Below are positions 1-5,608 of a DNA stretch of 10,260 nucleotides, one piece after another. A program made the translations under genes and the position numbers. Location: contig JAJPZD010000070.1 in NCBI GenBank assembly GCA_021204605.1, positions 1-10,260 on the forward strand, written 5' to 3'. The notes under the pieces are model-generated. The model was not told the origin of the DNA and did not search any database. It saw nothing but the letters and a program-made list of their open reading frames with translations. This stretch comes from Prevotella sp. (GTDB lineage Bacteria > Bacteroidota > Bacteroidia > Bacteroidales > Bacteroidaceae). How positions within the stretch are numbered: the stretch's first letter is position 1; the number at the start of each line of letters is the position of its first letter.

Positions 1-38
1 GTATGGAAATAACGTGAAAAATCTTTTAATAGTAAACC

Positions 39-84
39 AGCAAGTGTAACATTGCATAGAGTCAACTAGCAAGTGCAACATTAC
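39..84. repeat. Short imperfect direct repeat (2 x 17 bp)
   Basis: Two 17-bp copies of AGCAAGTG(T/C)AACATT(G/A)C lie at 39-55 and 68-84, matching at 15 of 17 positions, with a 29-bp period. They sit in the gene-free stretch 1-163, in which I see no other gene-like signal. They may be binding sites, or the edge of a longer repeat array that begins left of the window. The function is unknown. Confidence 0.6.
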
Positions 85-163
85 GAAAAATATTTGAAAA
101 ATTCGACTGAAGGCGAAGAAAAGTTAAGTTTTTCTCTGGGTTTTGCATTAATTTTGATTATAT

Positions 164-197
164 CAAGAATAAAGCCTGATTTCAGGCTTTATTCTTG
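164..197 (-). terminator. Hairpin terminator at the end of the toxin-antitoxin module
   Basis: Bases 164-179 and 182-197 are perfect reverse complements, giving a stem of about 15 bp with a 4-base ATTT loop. It begins five bases past the toxin stop codon (202-204 on the minus strand). The plus-strand side is followed by TTTATT and the minus-strand side by an A/T-rich run without a clean T tract. It could therefore stop transcription from either direction; assigning it to the minus-strand module rests on its position. Confidence 0.7.
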
Positions 198-201
198 TTT
201 A

Positions 202-618
202 TTATCTGATGTTTTGGTGAAAAGACAAGCCTAATTTGCAATATTTCGGAAATTTCAGGTCGGAACTGACAAGGGTTGCTTTGTCAGTTATCGCTTGTGC
301 TATAATAAGACGGTCATTAGGGTCGCGGTGGTCCTGAAACAGTGGCAGTGTTTCTTCTGTTTTTAGATGATTAGGTTTGATGGGCAAAATCTCAATGCCA
401 AAATCTGTTATACGCTGCACAACATCAACGTTTTTCCAATCCTTGCCGACACGTACTTTTCCTATCAGTCGCAGATGAATAAATTCATGTACACAGACAG
501 TGCTCGTATAAAGCAAATTTGAACAATCCATAAGCATTTCCCAAGTATCTCTGTCGATATTGTACTTTTGCTTTGTAAGTAGGTTTATCAAAATATTGGT
601 ATCAAGATACAATCTCAT
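202..618 (-). CDS. PIN-domain ribonuclease toxin, VapC-like
   Basis: This 138-residue protein has the form of a type II toxin of the PIN family, metal-dependent endoribonucleases that cleave tRNA, rRNA or mRNA when freed from their antitoxin. The acidic residues expected of the active site are visible: D6 in YLDTN near the N-terminus, E45 in CVHEF, D99/D102 in HRDPNDRLIIAQA, and D120 in VSSDLKF. The HRDPxDRLIIAQA signature is typical of the COG3744/Sll0205-like PIN branch. The length fits a stand-alone PIN toxin. There is no signal peptide or membrane segment, so it is cytoplasmic. The start codon overlaps the stop codon of the upstream gene by 4 bp, which suggests translational coupling with the antitoxin. 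All four acidic positions are intact, so it is likely active. The RNA target cannot be read from the sequence. Confidence 0.9.
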   Translation of the reverse strand: MRLYLDTNILINLLTKQKYNIDRDTWEMLMDCSNLLYTSTVCVHEFIHLRLIGKVRVGKDWKNVDVVQRITDFGIEILPIKPNHLKTEETLPLFQDHRDPNDRLIIAQAITDKATLVSSDLKFPKYCKLGLSFHQNIR

Positions 619-812
619 TTGAGTACAGCTTTTTCATCCACTATTATTAAATATTCCTTACCACCTTCTTCTGAGAAGAACCATTCACCTAATTTGTTGA
701 GCTTTTTAGGCATTAATTTTCTAAATTCTGCCTTTGCTTCAGGAGTCCAAACCTCGTCTTTGTTTATTGGGGTTGTCTCCACTTTCTGTTTTTGTTGTTT
801 ATTAGTTGCCAT
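615..812 (-). CDS. Small putative antitoxin of the PIN toxin
   Basis: This 65-residue protein is encoded immediately upstream of the PIN toxin, and the two genes share 4 bp, as in most vapBC-type operons. I do not recognise the family with certainty. The N-terminal 20 residues are polar and Lys/Gln-rich. The middle, WTPEAKAEFRKLMPKKLNK, looks like an amphipathic basic helix. The C-terminus, GKEYLIIVDEKAVLK, resembles the 'DMRAVLK'-type tails I associate with small Bacteroidetes proteins next to PIN genes, which may be the toxin-binding part. No AbrB, Phd or ribbon-helix-helix motif is obvious. A Bacteroidetes promoter element lies about 40 bp upstream. The antitoxin role is inferred from position, size and overlap. 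Confidence 0.7.
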   Translation of the reverse strand: MATNKQQKQKVETTPINKDEVWTPEAKAEFRKLMPKKLNKLGEWFFSEEGGKEYLIIVDEKAVLK

Positions 813-853
813 GATCTTCTATTTTTCTATTTAATAAAATGCATTTTCGTTTG

Positions 854-861
854 CAAAGATA
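854..861 (-). promoter_or_regulatory. -7 promoter element of the toxin-antitoxin module
   Basis: Read on the minus strand, 861-854 is TATCTTTG, an exact match to the Bacteroidetes sigma-ABfr -7 consensus TAnnTTTG. Transcription would start near 847, leaving a leader of about 35 bases before the ATG at 812. No TTTG -33 element sits at the usual spacing. The 27 bp at 853-879 recur almost unchanged in front of the Sel1 gene (3280-3306). Confidence 0.6.
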
Positions 862-942
862 AAGAAAAAATTTGATAAATCGTAATTGCAGCAAATCTTT
901 GTGGAGAAATTTATGGAGACATATTCACATATTCGCTGTTTA

Positions 943-1066
943 CGGACATAATAAATTACTTTCAGTGAAGTTCCTCACGCTCTGCAAAACAAACGAGTTT
1001 GATTGCCCTCGCTTAATCGAAACATTAAAGTCCCTACAAGTGGGTAAGAAATCGCTTGCGGAACTT
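943..1066. repeat. Non-coding repeat element, copy A, with imperfect terminal inverted repeats
   Basis: A 13-bp imperfect inverted repeat bounds 968-1066: AAGTTCCTCACGC at 968-980 against GCTTGCGGAACTT at 1054-1066, 11 of 13 complementary. Inside, GTTTGATT (997-1004) pairs with AATC-G-AAAC (1015-1023), giving an 8-bp stem with one bulged base and a 10-base loop. Three blocks recur at 1703-1845: 943-958 matches 1703-1718 at 15 of 16; 1028-1038 matches 1718-1728 exactly; 1036-1050 matches 1831-1845 at 14 of 15. The look is of a small dispersed or MITE-like intergenic element. No target-site duplication was found. Confidence 0.5.
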
Positions 1067-1155
1067 TATTAGCTCAAAAATCCTTATTAAAGATAACTTG
1101 TAGTGACAATTATTAAATTTATTGACAAAAACAAATTATATGCGATTTCTTTTAG

Positions 1156-1231
1156 CATCTTTGCAACGCAATCGCAGTCCCGGTAGTTCCTCTCCCTGAT
1201 ATCAGATACAGGTGATGAATCCGGGTTTTTT
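1156..1231 (+). ncRNA. Candidate short structured RNA with promoter-like start and terminator
   Basis: CATCTTTG at 1156-1163 differs at one base from the Bacteroidetes -7 consensus TAnnTTTG. About 10 bases on, CCCGG (1179-1183) pairs with CCGGG (1221-1225), and the closing arm runs directly into six Ts (1226-1231), as in an intrinsic terminator. Between them, CCTG (1195-1198) can pair with CAGG (1209-1212), and CTGATATCAG (1196-1205) is a perfect palindrome. The transcript would be about 60 bases. There is no open frame in it. It may be a small RNA or the attenuated leader of a lost gene. The outer stem is only 5 bp, so this is tentative. Confidence 0.35.
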
Positions 1232-1404
1232 ATGCCTTTAATTATCGCTTTATTTTTGAAGATAAAGAAAAAGACAATCTTTGGTTCGCTGTTCTATGAG
1301 AAACATTGTGGATTCTGTCAATGGAAATGTAATGTTTTTATTTCAATCATGCAAGTTTTTATAACAATCATCTGAAAATCAGCGAGAAAATGTAAAGAAT
1401 TTTA

Positions 1405-1700
1405 GCGTTTTAGTGTTTCACTTTTTCATGTTGGCAACGTTTTGATGTTATTATATATCAATATGTAAGAGTTTCGTTATATTATTATGGCAATATTCTA
1501 TTATTTCAGGATGTTATATTTCAACGTGCCACTATATGAGTGTTTCACTTTTTGTGTTTTTTGAAACAGTCAGTATGTTACTGTTTTAGTGTTTTTTTCA
1601 TGACAGTATGTAAGCATTTGCAGTATTATCATATCACTATTTCAATATTTTGTCATTTAGAGTGTCACTGCTTTTGTGTTTCACTGTTTCACTATTTTTT
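1405..1700. repeat. Low-complexity zone of repeated TGTTTCACT words
   Basis: The nonamer TGTTTCACT occurs four times on the plus strand: 1414-1422, 1541-1549, 1677-1685 and 1685-1693, the last two sharing one base. A 15-mer, AGTGTTTCACTTTTT, is identical at 1412-1426 and 1539-1553, and a shortened relative lies near 1587-1599. The rest is T-rich with recurring CAATATT and GTAAG words. No reading frame persists. It looks like decayed or slippage-generated repeat DNA; the function is unknown. Confidence 0.5.
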
Positions 1701-1703
1701 TGC

Positions 1704-1723
1704 GGACTTAATAAATTAAGTCC
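1704..1723. repeat. 20-bp near-perfect palindrome at the edge of the tandem array
   Basis: GGACTTAAT (1704-1712) and ATTAAGTCC (1715-1723) are exact reverse complements separated by two As. The right arm runs into the first copy of the 19-bp tandem repeat. No T tract follows on either strand, so it does not look like a terminator. It could be a protein-binding site or the end of repeat element copy B. Confidence 0.6.
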
Positions 1724-1829
1724 CTACATTGGGTGGATGTCCCTACATTGGGTGGATGTCCCTACATTGGGTGGATGTCCCTACATTGGGTGCAGTTCAT
1801 GGGTGGTTGTTCCTACATTGGGTGCGGTT
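1720..1829. repeat. 19-bp tandem repeat array, copy B of the intergenic element
   Basis: The unit GTCCCTACATTGGGTGGAT repeats with an exact 19-bp period from 1720 to 1792 (about 3.8 copies). The array then degrades: the fourth copy ends GGGTGCAG, a shortened copy lies around 1796-1810, and a last copy, GTTCCTACATTGGGTGCGG, ends near 1828. It ends 19 bases before the stop codon of the Sel1 gene. As 19 is not a multiple of three, the array cannot encode a protein repeat in one frame. Copy number is likely to vary between strains by slippage (inference). Confidence 0.85.
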
Positions 1830-1847
1830 CACAAGAGGGTAAGAATA

Positions 1848-3197
1848 CTAATCTTGAGTTTCCATCTCATCATCTTCAATTTGTCCTGTGAGCCACAGCC
1901 ACCCGGCTACTGGGGAATCCTGCTTGATATTAGGGAAGAACTCTCTCCTGAAATACAAGGGGACTAAACATGGCTCATCAGGATTGGTAATGTTTATATC
2001 ACATTTTATAAATGGTATGTCTAACAACTCACAATGGCGTATGTTGGTTGCCGGCGATTGGAATTGCGCAGCATCAGGGGTGGCCTTATCTGTGCGTAGA
2101 TATAAAGCGGTTGTTTCCATGCTAAAATGGAGCGGCTTGACATTTCCTTGCTCATCATAATCTGGTTTTTCTCCTACTTTAGAGAGGAAATCTACCGCTT
2201 TTTGTCCATTAAAGTCAAATCCTTTCATACCTGGTTCGACTTTCATTCCAATTGCAGCTAACGACAATGTCGCTTTCCTACCAGGGATATATTTATCCTT
2301 GTTATAGAAATATTCCGTTGCGAAACAAGCATATTCCCTGTCGCCAATGTCGAATACGATGGTCGCCTCTATTTTGTTTCCCCATTCTATCACGCGCTTG
2401 ACAACAACATCACAGGCATAACCCTTCATATAAGGATACATCGTAATTATGTTATTAGACTTCTCTCCAGAAGCAATCAAAGTCATAAATTTCAAATCAT
2501 TGCTGCCATAAACGAGAGATGCAACTTTTGATGGTCTGTTCTCACCTTCCTCGTCCGAAACTTTTGTGTCTGTTATTTTATGTACTTCCGCCTTTTGAAC
2601 ACACAAACTAAAATATTGAGAAAGAAACTTATCAGTATCCATAATCGCATCTATATGGTCACCATGTGCTTGATAGTATTCAACATCCGAGTCTTCATCT
2701 TCCTCTGGAATAAGTCCGTCTTTTTTCATTTTCTCTAAGACTTCTATTGCCGGTTTGTCTCCTTGATCCGCAGCAAGTTTATACCATTTAGCCGCTTCGT
2801 CGTACATTTTAAGAACGCCATAGCCATTTTTGTAACAACCCCCCATATTAAACTGTGCAGTGGCATATCCCTGCCTTGCAGCTTTCAGAAACAGGTCAAA
2901 AGCTATATCATCATTTCGGGTTTTGCCCGTACCTCGTCTATAACATGCACCCAAACTATTAGTAGCGGGGATATGCCCTTGGTCGGCTGCTCTCTGCCAC
3001 CAATGTGCAGCCTCATCATCGCTTTGTTCTACTCCATCACCTTCATGGTAACGCCACGCCACAAAGTTTTGGGCGTCGGCATCACCAGCCTCAGCTTTAT
3101 CCAACCATTGTTCCATTATAGAACAACCACAGTAAGGACAGGCGACGGTTTCTTCGGAAACACTTCGCCCACATTGTTTACATCTTATGTCTTCCAT
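1848..3197 (-). CDS. Zinc-ribbon and Sel1-repeat protein with an unrecognised C-terminal half
   Basis: A 449-residue protein without signal peptide or membrane segment, so probably cytoplasmic. It begins with a zinc ribbon of two CxxC knuckles (C6/C9 and C20/C23). Sel1-type helical repeats follow at about 38-73, 74-109 and 110-145, with a partial one to about 160; typical repeat words are DAQN, EAAHWWQRAADQG, ATAQFNMGGCY and EAAKWYKLAADQG. Such repeats form curved helical scaffolds that bind other proteins. Residues 165-175 are an acidic linker. About 175-449 looks beta-rich, ending in PVAGWLWLTGQI and an acidic tail; I do not recognise this domain. The role is therefore unknown; an adaptor or regulator is a guess. 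The ATG at 3197 places the complete zinc ribbon at the N-terminus, supporting that start. The gene is monocistronic, with its own promoter, and a 19-bp tandem array lies just past its stop. Confidence 0.85.
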   Translation of the reverse strand: MEDIRCKQCGRSVSEETVACPYCGCSIMEQWLDKAEAGDADAQNFVAWRYHEGDGVEQSDDEAAHWWQRAADQGHIPATNSLGACYRRGTGKTRNDDIAFDLFLKAARQGYATAQFNMGGCYKNGYGVLKMYDEAAKWYKLAADQGDKPAIEVLEKMKKDGLIPEEDEDSDVEYYQAHGDHIDAIMDTDKFLSQYFSLCVQKAEVHKITDTKVSDEEGENRPSKVASLVYGSNDLKFMTLIASGEKSNNIITMYPYMKGYACDVVVKRVIEWGNKIEATIVFDIGDREYACFATEYFYNKDKYIPGRKATLSLAAIGMKVEPGMKGFDFNGQKAVDFLSKVGEKPDYDEQGNVKPLHFSMETTALYLRTDKATPDAAQFQSPATNIRHCELLDIPFIKCDINITNPDEPCLVPLYFRREFFPNIKQDSPVAGWLWLTGQIEDDEMETQD

Positions 3198-3280
3198 GTT
3201 TAAAGATTTCTTATCATTATCAAATAAAATTTCTGTCTTTCACCGGCATCACGTCTGTGTGATAAACGAGATAACGAAAG

Positions 3281-3288
3281 CAAAGATA
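3281..3288 (-). promoter_or_regulatory. -7 promoter element of the Sel1-repeat gene
   Basis: Read on the minus strand, 3288-3281 is TATCTTTG, an exact TAnnTTTG match. Transcription would begin near 3274, giving a leader of about 77 bases before the ATG at 3197. A small 5-bp hairpin, ATCAC/GTGAT (3248-3252 with 3259-3263), lies in that leader. No -33 TTTG is seen. The 27 bp at 3280-3306 match 853-879 at 25 positions. Confidence 0.6.
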
Positions 3289-3314
3289 AAGAAAATTTTT
3301 GATAAAGATACATT

Positions 3315-5519
3315 TTATTTCATATTTTCGATGAAGAAATTAGAGATTTGCCGCAGAAGGTGGTTACGGGTGTTACCGCCATAGATGCTATGGTTACGGT
3401 TGGTGTAAACATTCATTTTGAAATCCTTGTCCGCCTGCACGAGCGCTTCGGTGTATTCAAAGACATTCTGGGGGTGAACATTATCGTCGGCAAGTCCTTG
3501 ACAGATCAGCAGTTTCGCATTCATATCACATACACGGTTAATCGGATTGATGTTATATCCTGCTGCGTTTTCCTTTGGAGTGCGCATGTACCTTTCGGTA
3601 TAGATAGAATCATAGAAACGCCAGTCGGTAGGCGGCGCAACGGCAACGCCGGTCTTGAACACATCACGCCCCTCACTGATACTCATTAAGGTGTTGAAAC
3701 CACCGTAGCTCCAGCCCCAGATGCCGATATTGTCTTTGTCAACGTAGGGCAGTTTACTGAGATACAGAGCCGTCTCAACCTGGTCTTTTGATTCCAAGTC
3801 GCCCAATTTCATGTAGGTGCATTTTTCGAACTCAGAGCCGCGTCCGCCGGTGCCGCGTCCGTCAACACAAACGACGATAAAGCCCTGCTGTGCGAGATAT
3901 TCATCAAAGAGAGCCCCCTGCACTATGGAGCCAATGCGCCAGGAGTTTACCACCTGCTGGCTACCTGGACCGCTGTATTGCCACATTATGATGGGGTATT
4001 TTCTGTTTGAGTCAAAATTCTTCGGTTTGATCATCACGCCATTGAGTTCAACGCCTTCTGAAGTCTTGAAAGAGAAGAACTCCTTTTGCGACAGTCCGTA
4101 AGTGTCGAGATTGTCTTTCAATGCCTGATTGTCGATCAAGGTAGTGGCGTTCTTGCCGCCAACAGAGCAAAGAGAATACACATAAGGCGTGTTGCTGTCG
4201 CTCCACGTATTGATAAAATATTTAAATCCCTTGCTGAAAACAGCCTCGTTCCAGCCCTCACGGGAAGTAAGGCATTCCGTCTTGCCGTTCTTATATGCCA
4301 CATAGACCTCCCTATCCAAAGGGTTGTTGCCAGCCGCCTGATAGTAAACGTTGCCCGTCTGCTCGTCGTAGCCGTAAACATCGGTGATGTCATAATCAGT
4401 ATTTGTTACCTGGCGCACTAACTGTCCCGTAAGTGTGTAAAGATAAAGCTGCATGTAACCGCTCCTGTCGCTTGGCAGCAAGATATTACTCGATGTTATC
4501 TTAATATTCTCCATAGCCTCACTCTTCACATATTTAGGAACACTCTCCTTTATAAGTAGTTTGCCTAACGTACTACGCGGGTTCACAGAATAGAGGCACA
4601 ACTGGTCCTGATGTCTGTTCATTGTGTAAACGATAATGCTCTGCGCATCGCTTGTCGCCTTTATTCGGGGGATATAACCGCCCGGTTCCAAGTCGAGCTG
4701 CATGGTGCGTATCTGCTTAGACTGGATATCATAGCTGCACACGCTGACATTGGAGTTCACCTGTCCTGCTTTGGGGTATTTATAAGTATAAGAGCCAGGA
4801 TATTCAGAATAATCATTATTTTCGGGGTTCATACCCTTGAACAAATCCAGAGTATAAGTCTTGACATTCGACTCATCGTAGCGTATCCAGCAAATCATGG
4901 AGTTGTCGGCGTTGAAGATAAAGGCAGAATTGAAGGCGAACTCCTCCTCGTTTACCCAGTCGGGCACACCATTGATGACCTCATTGCGAGCTCCATCCTT
5001 AGTAACCTGCAATTCCGCATTGTTGTAGATCAGTTTTACAAGAAAGATATTGTTGTCGCGCACGAAGGCAACCATTCTGCCGTCTGGGGACCAGACGGGT
5101 GCCTGCTGTGGACCGTAGTCAGAGAGTCTCTCCAATTTTTTTTCTGCGATGTTGTAGATATAATACACCGCTGTAAAGGAACGTCTGTAGATTTTCTCTG
5201 TTTCTGTCTGGATAAGTATTTTCGTTTCGTCGGGACTTAGGATGTAGTTGTCAAACTTGTCGATTTTGCAGCCTACGGTGTTGCTTACGTCGAACATCAC
5301 ATCAGTCTGCTTGCCCGTTTTGAAAGAACACTTATACAATTTCCTGCCGTCATCACTCATCGAGGCATAACTTTCCCCGTCTGCCAAAGGCGTTACAGAG
5401 CCAAGCGTCTCTGCGGAGAACTTGCCGCTGGTGATATCCTTCAAGGAAAGAGAGTTTTCCGCCAGTGCATTATAAGCGACAGAAAACAAAAACGCACACA
5501 TAATAATAATCTTTTTCAT
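3315..5519 (-). CDS. dpp4: Dipeptidyl peptidase IV-type serine exopeptidase (S9B family), secreted
   Basis: A 734-residue enzyme predicted to release N-terminal X-Pro (or X-Ala) dipeptides from peptides outside the cytoplasm. The first 20 residues are a classic signal peptide (Lys-Lys, hydrophobic core, ending NALA). An eight-bladed beta-propeller domain fills most of the N-terminal 470 residues. It contains DWVNEEEF, whose E192/E193 correspond to the Glu pair that binds the substrate amino terminus in human DPP4. The C-terminal alpha/beta-hydrolase carries Y515 in QYSGPGSQ (oxyanion hole), S604 in GWSYGG, D678 in LADDNVH and H710 in NRNHSIYG, the complete triad. Length agrees with bacterial DPP4 proteins. 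An in-frame ATG at 5543 exists, but it lies within the -7 promoter element, so the ATG at 5519, directly before the signal peptide, is preferred. In relatives such as Porphyromonas gingivalis the enzyme serves peptide nutrition; the same is inferred here. Confidence 0.92.
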   Translation of the reverse strand: MKKIIIMCAFLFSVAYNALAENSLSLKDITSGKFSAETLGSVTPLADGESYASMSDDGRKLYKCSFKTGKQTDVMFDVSNTVGCKIDKFDNYILSPDETKILIQTETEKIYRRSFTAVYYIYNIAEKKLERLSDYGPQQAPVWSPDGRMVAFVRDNNIFLVKLIYNNAELQVTKDGARNEVINGVPDWVNEEEFAFNSAFIFNADNSMICWIRYDESNVKTYTLDLFKGMNPENNDYSEYPGSYTYKYPKAGQVNSNVSVCSYDIQSKQIRTMQLDLEPGGYIPRIKATSDAQSIIVYTMNRHQDQLCLYSVNPRSTLGKLLIKESVPKYVKSEAMENIKITSSNILLPSDRSGYMQLYLYTLTGQLVRQVTNTDYDITDVYGYDEQTGNVYYQAAGNNPLDREVYVAYKNGKTECLTSREGWNEAVFSKGFKYFINTWSDSNTPYVYSLCSVGGKNATTLIDNQALKDNLDTYGLSQKEFFSFKTSEGVELNGVMIKPKNFDSNRKYPIIMWQYSGPGSQQVVNSWRIGSIVQGALFDEYLAQQGFIVVCVDGRGTGGRGSEFEKCTYMKLGDLESKDQVETALYLSKLPYVDKDNIGIWGWSYGGFNTLMSISEGRDVFKTGVAVAPPTDWRFYDSIYTERYMRTPKENAAGYNINPINRVCDMNAKLLICQGLADDNVHPQNVFEYTEALVQADKDFKMNVYTNRNHSIYGGNTRNHLLRQISNFFIENMK

Positions 5520-5534
5520 TATTTTCAGTAAATT

Positions 5535-5568
5535 TTTGTACAAAGGTAATTAAATTTCAATATATTTG
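5535..5568 (+). promoter_or_regulatory. Promoter of the radical SAM gene
   Basis: TTTG at 5535-5538 and TATATTTG at 5561-5568 match the Bacteroidetes -33 and -7 elements, with 22 bp between them, slightly longer than usual. Transcription would start near 5575, about 34 bases before the ATG at 5609. No Shine-Dalgarno sequence precedes the ATG. The spacer contains the -7 element of the opposing peptidase gene. Confidence 0.5.
5541..5548 (-). promoter_or_regulatory. -7 promoter element of the dipeptidyl peptidase gene
   Basis: On the minus strand 5548-5541 reads TACCTTTG, matching TAnnTTTG. Transcription would start near 5534, leaving only about 15 bases before the ATG at 5519. No clear -33 TTTG is visible. 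The element decides the start codon, because the upstream ATG at 5543 falls inside it. It also lies within the promoter of the divergent radical SAM gene. Confidence 0.55.
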
Positions 5569-5608
5569 TATTCATATCAGATTTAAAAGATATTAATGAC
5601 GTGATTAT

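Larger units (their letters stand above)
862..1847. other. Gene-free, AT-rich, repeat-bearing intergenic region
   Basis: Nearly 1 kb without a credible protein gene on either strand. The only open frames are short, lack start context, and in one case run through a tandem repeat whose unit is not a multiple of three. Specific contents are listed separately: repeat element A (943-1066), a candidate short RNA (1156-1231), a zone of repeated TGTTTCACT words (1405-1700), a palindrome (1704-1723) and a 19-bp tandem array (1720-1829). In 1232-1404 I see nothing except a partial match (1258-1272) to the promoter-like segment AGATAAAGAAAAA. Confidence 0.7.

Noticed and set aside
872..1072. 66-codon plus-strand open frame over repeat element A
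   Set aside because: It covers the imperfect inverted repeats and stem-loop, has no recognisable motif or promoter, and its first codons lie in the toxin-antitoxin promoter region. A non-coding repeat explains the sequence better.
1179..1225. tRNA or tRNA remnant
   Set aside because: CCCGGTAGTTC and GAATCCGGG resemble tRNA ends, but only 47 bases separate the outer limits, no anticodon arm can be drawn, and there is no T-loop GTTCGA motif.
1704..1723. Terminator of the Sel1 gene
   Set aside because: The palindrome is about 125 bp past the stop codon and is not followed by a T tract on the minus strand, where the run reads as As.
1720..1829. CRISPR array
   Set aside because: Units are directly adjacent with no unique spacers, 19 bp is too short, and no cas gene is present.
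1650..1967. Plus-strand open frame running through the tandem repeat
   Set aside because: The 19-bp period shifts the frame at each unit, so the protein shows scrambled fragments rather than a repeat, and its 3' part is antisense to the well-supported Sel1 gene.
4611..5240. 209-codon plus-strand open frame inside the peptidase gene
   Set aside because: It is the antisense of the conserved beta-propeller coding sequence, has no family motif, and has no promoter or independent support.
5520..5543. Upstream ATG at 5543 as the peptidase start
   Set aside because: It lies inside the TACCTTTG promoter element and would place eight residues before an otherwise typical signal peptide.
5596..5604. 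Two-codon open frame ATG ACG TGA just before the radical SAM start
   Set aside because: Too short to judge; such triplets are frequent by chance, and nothing indicates regulation by it.
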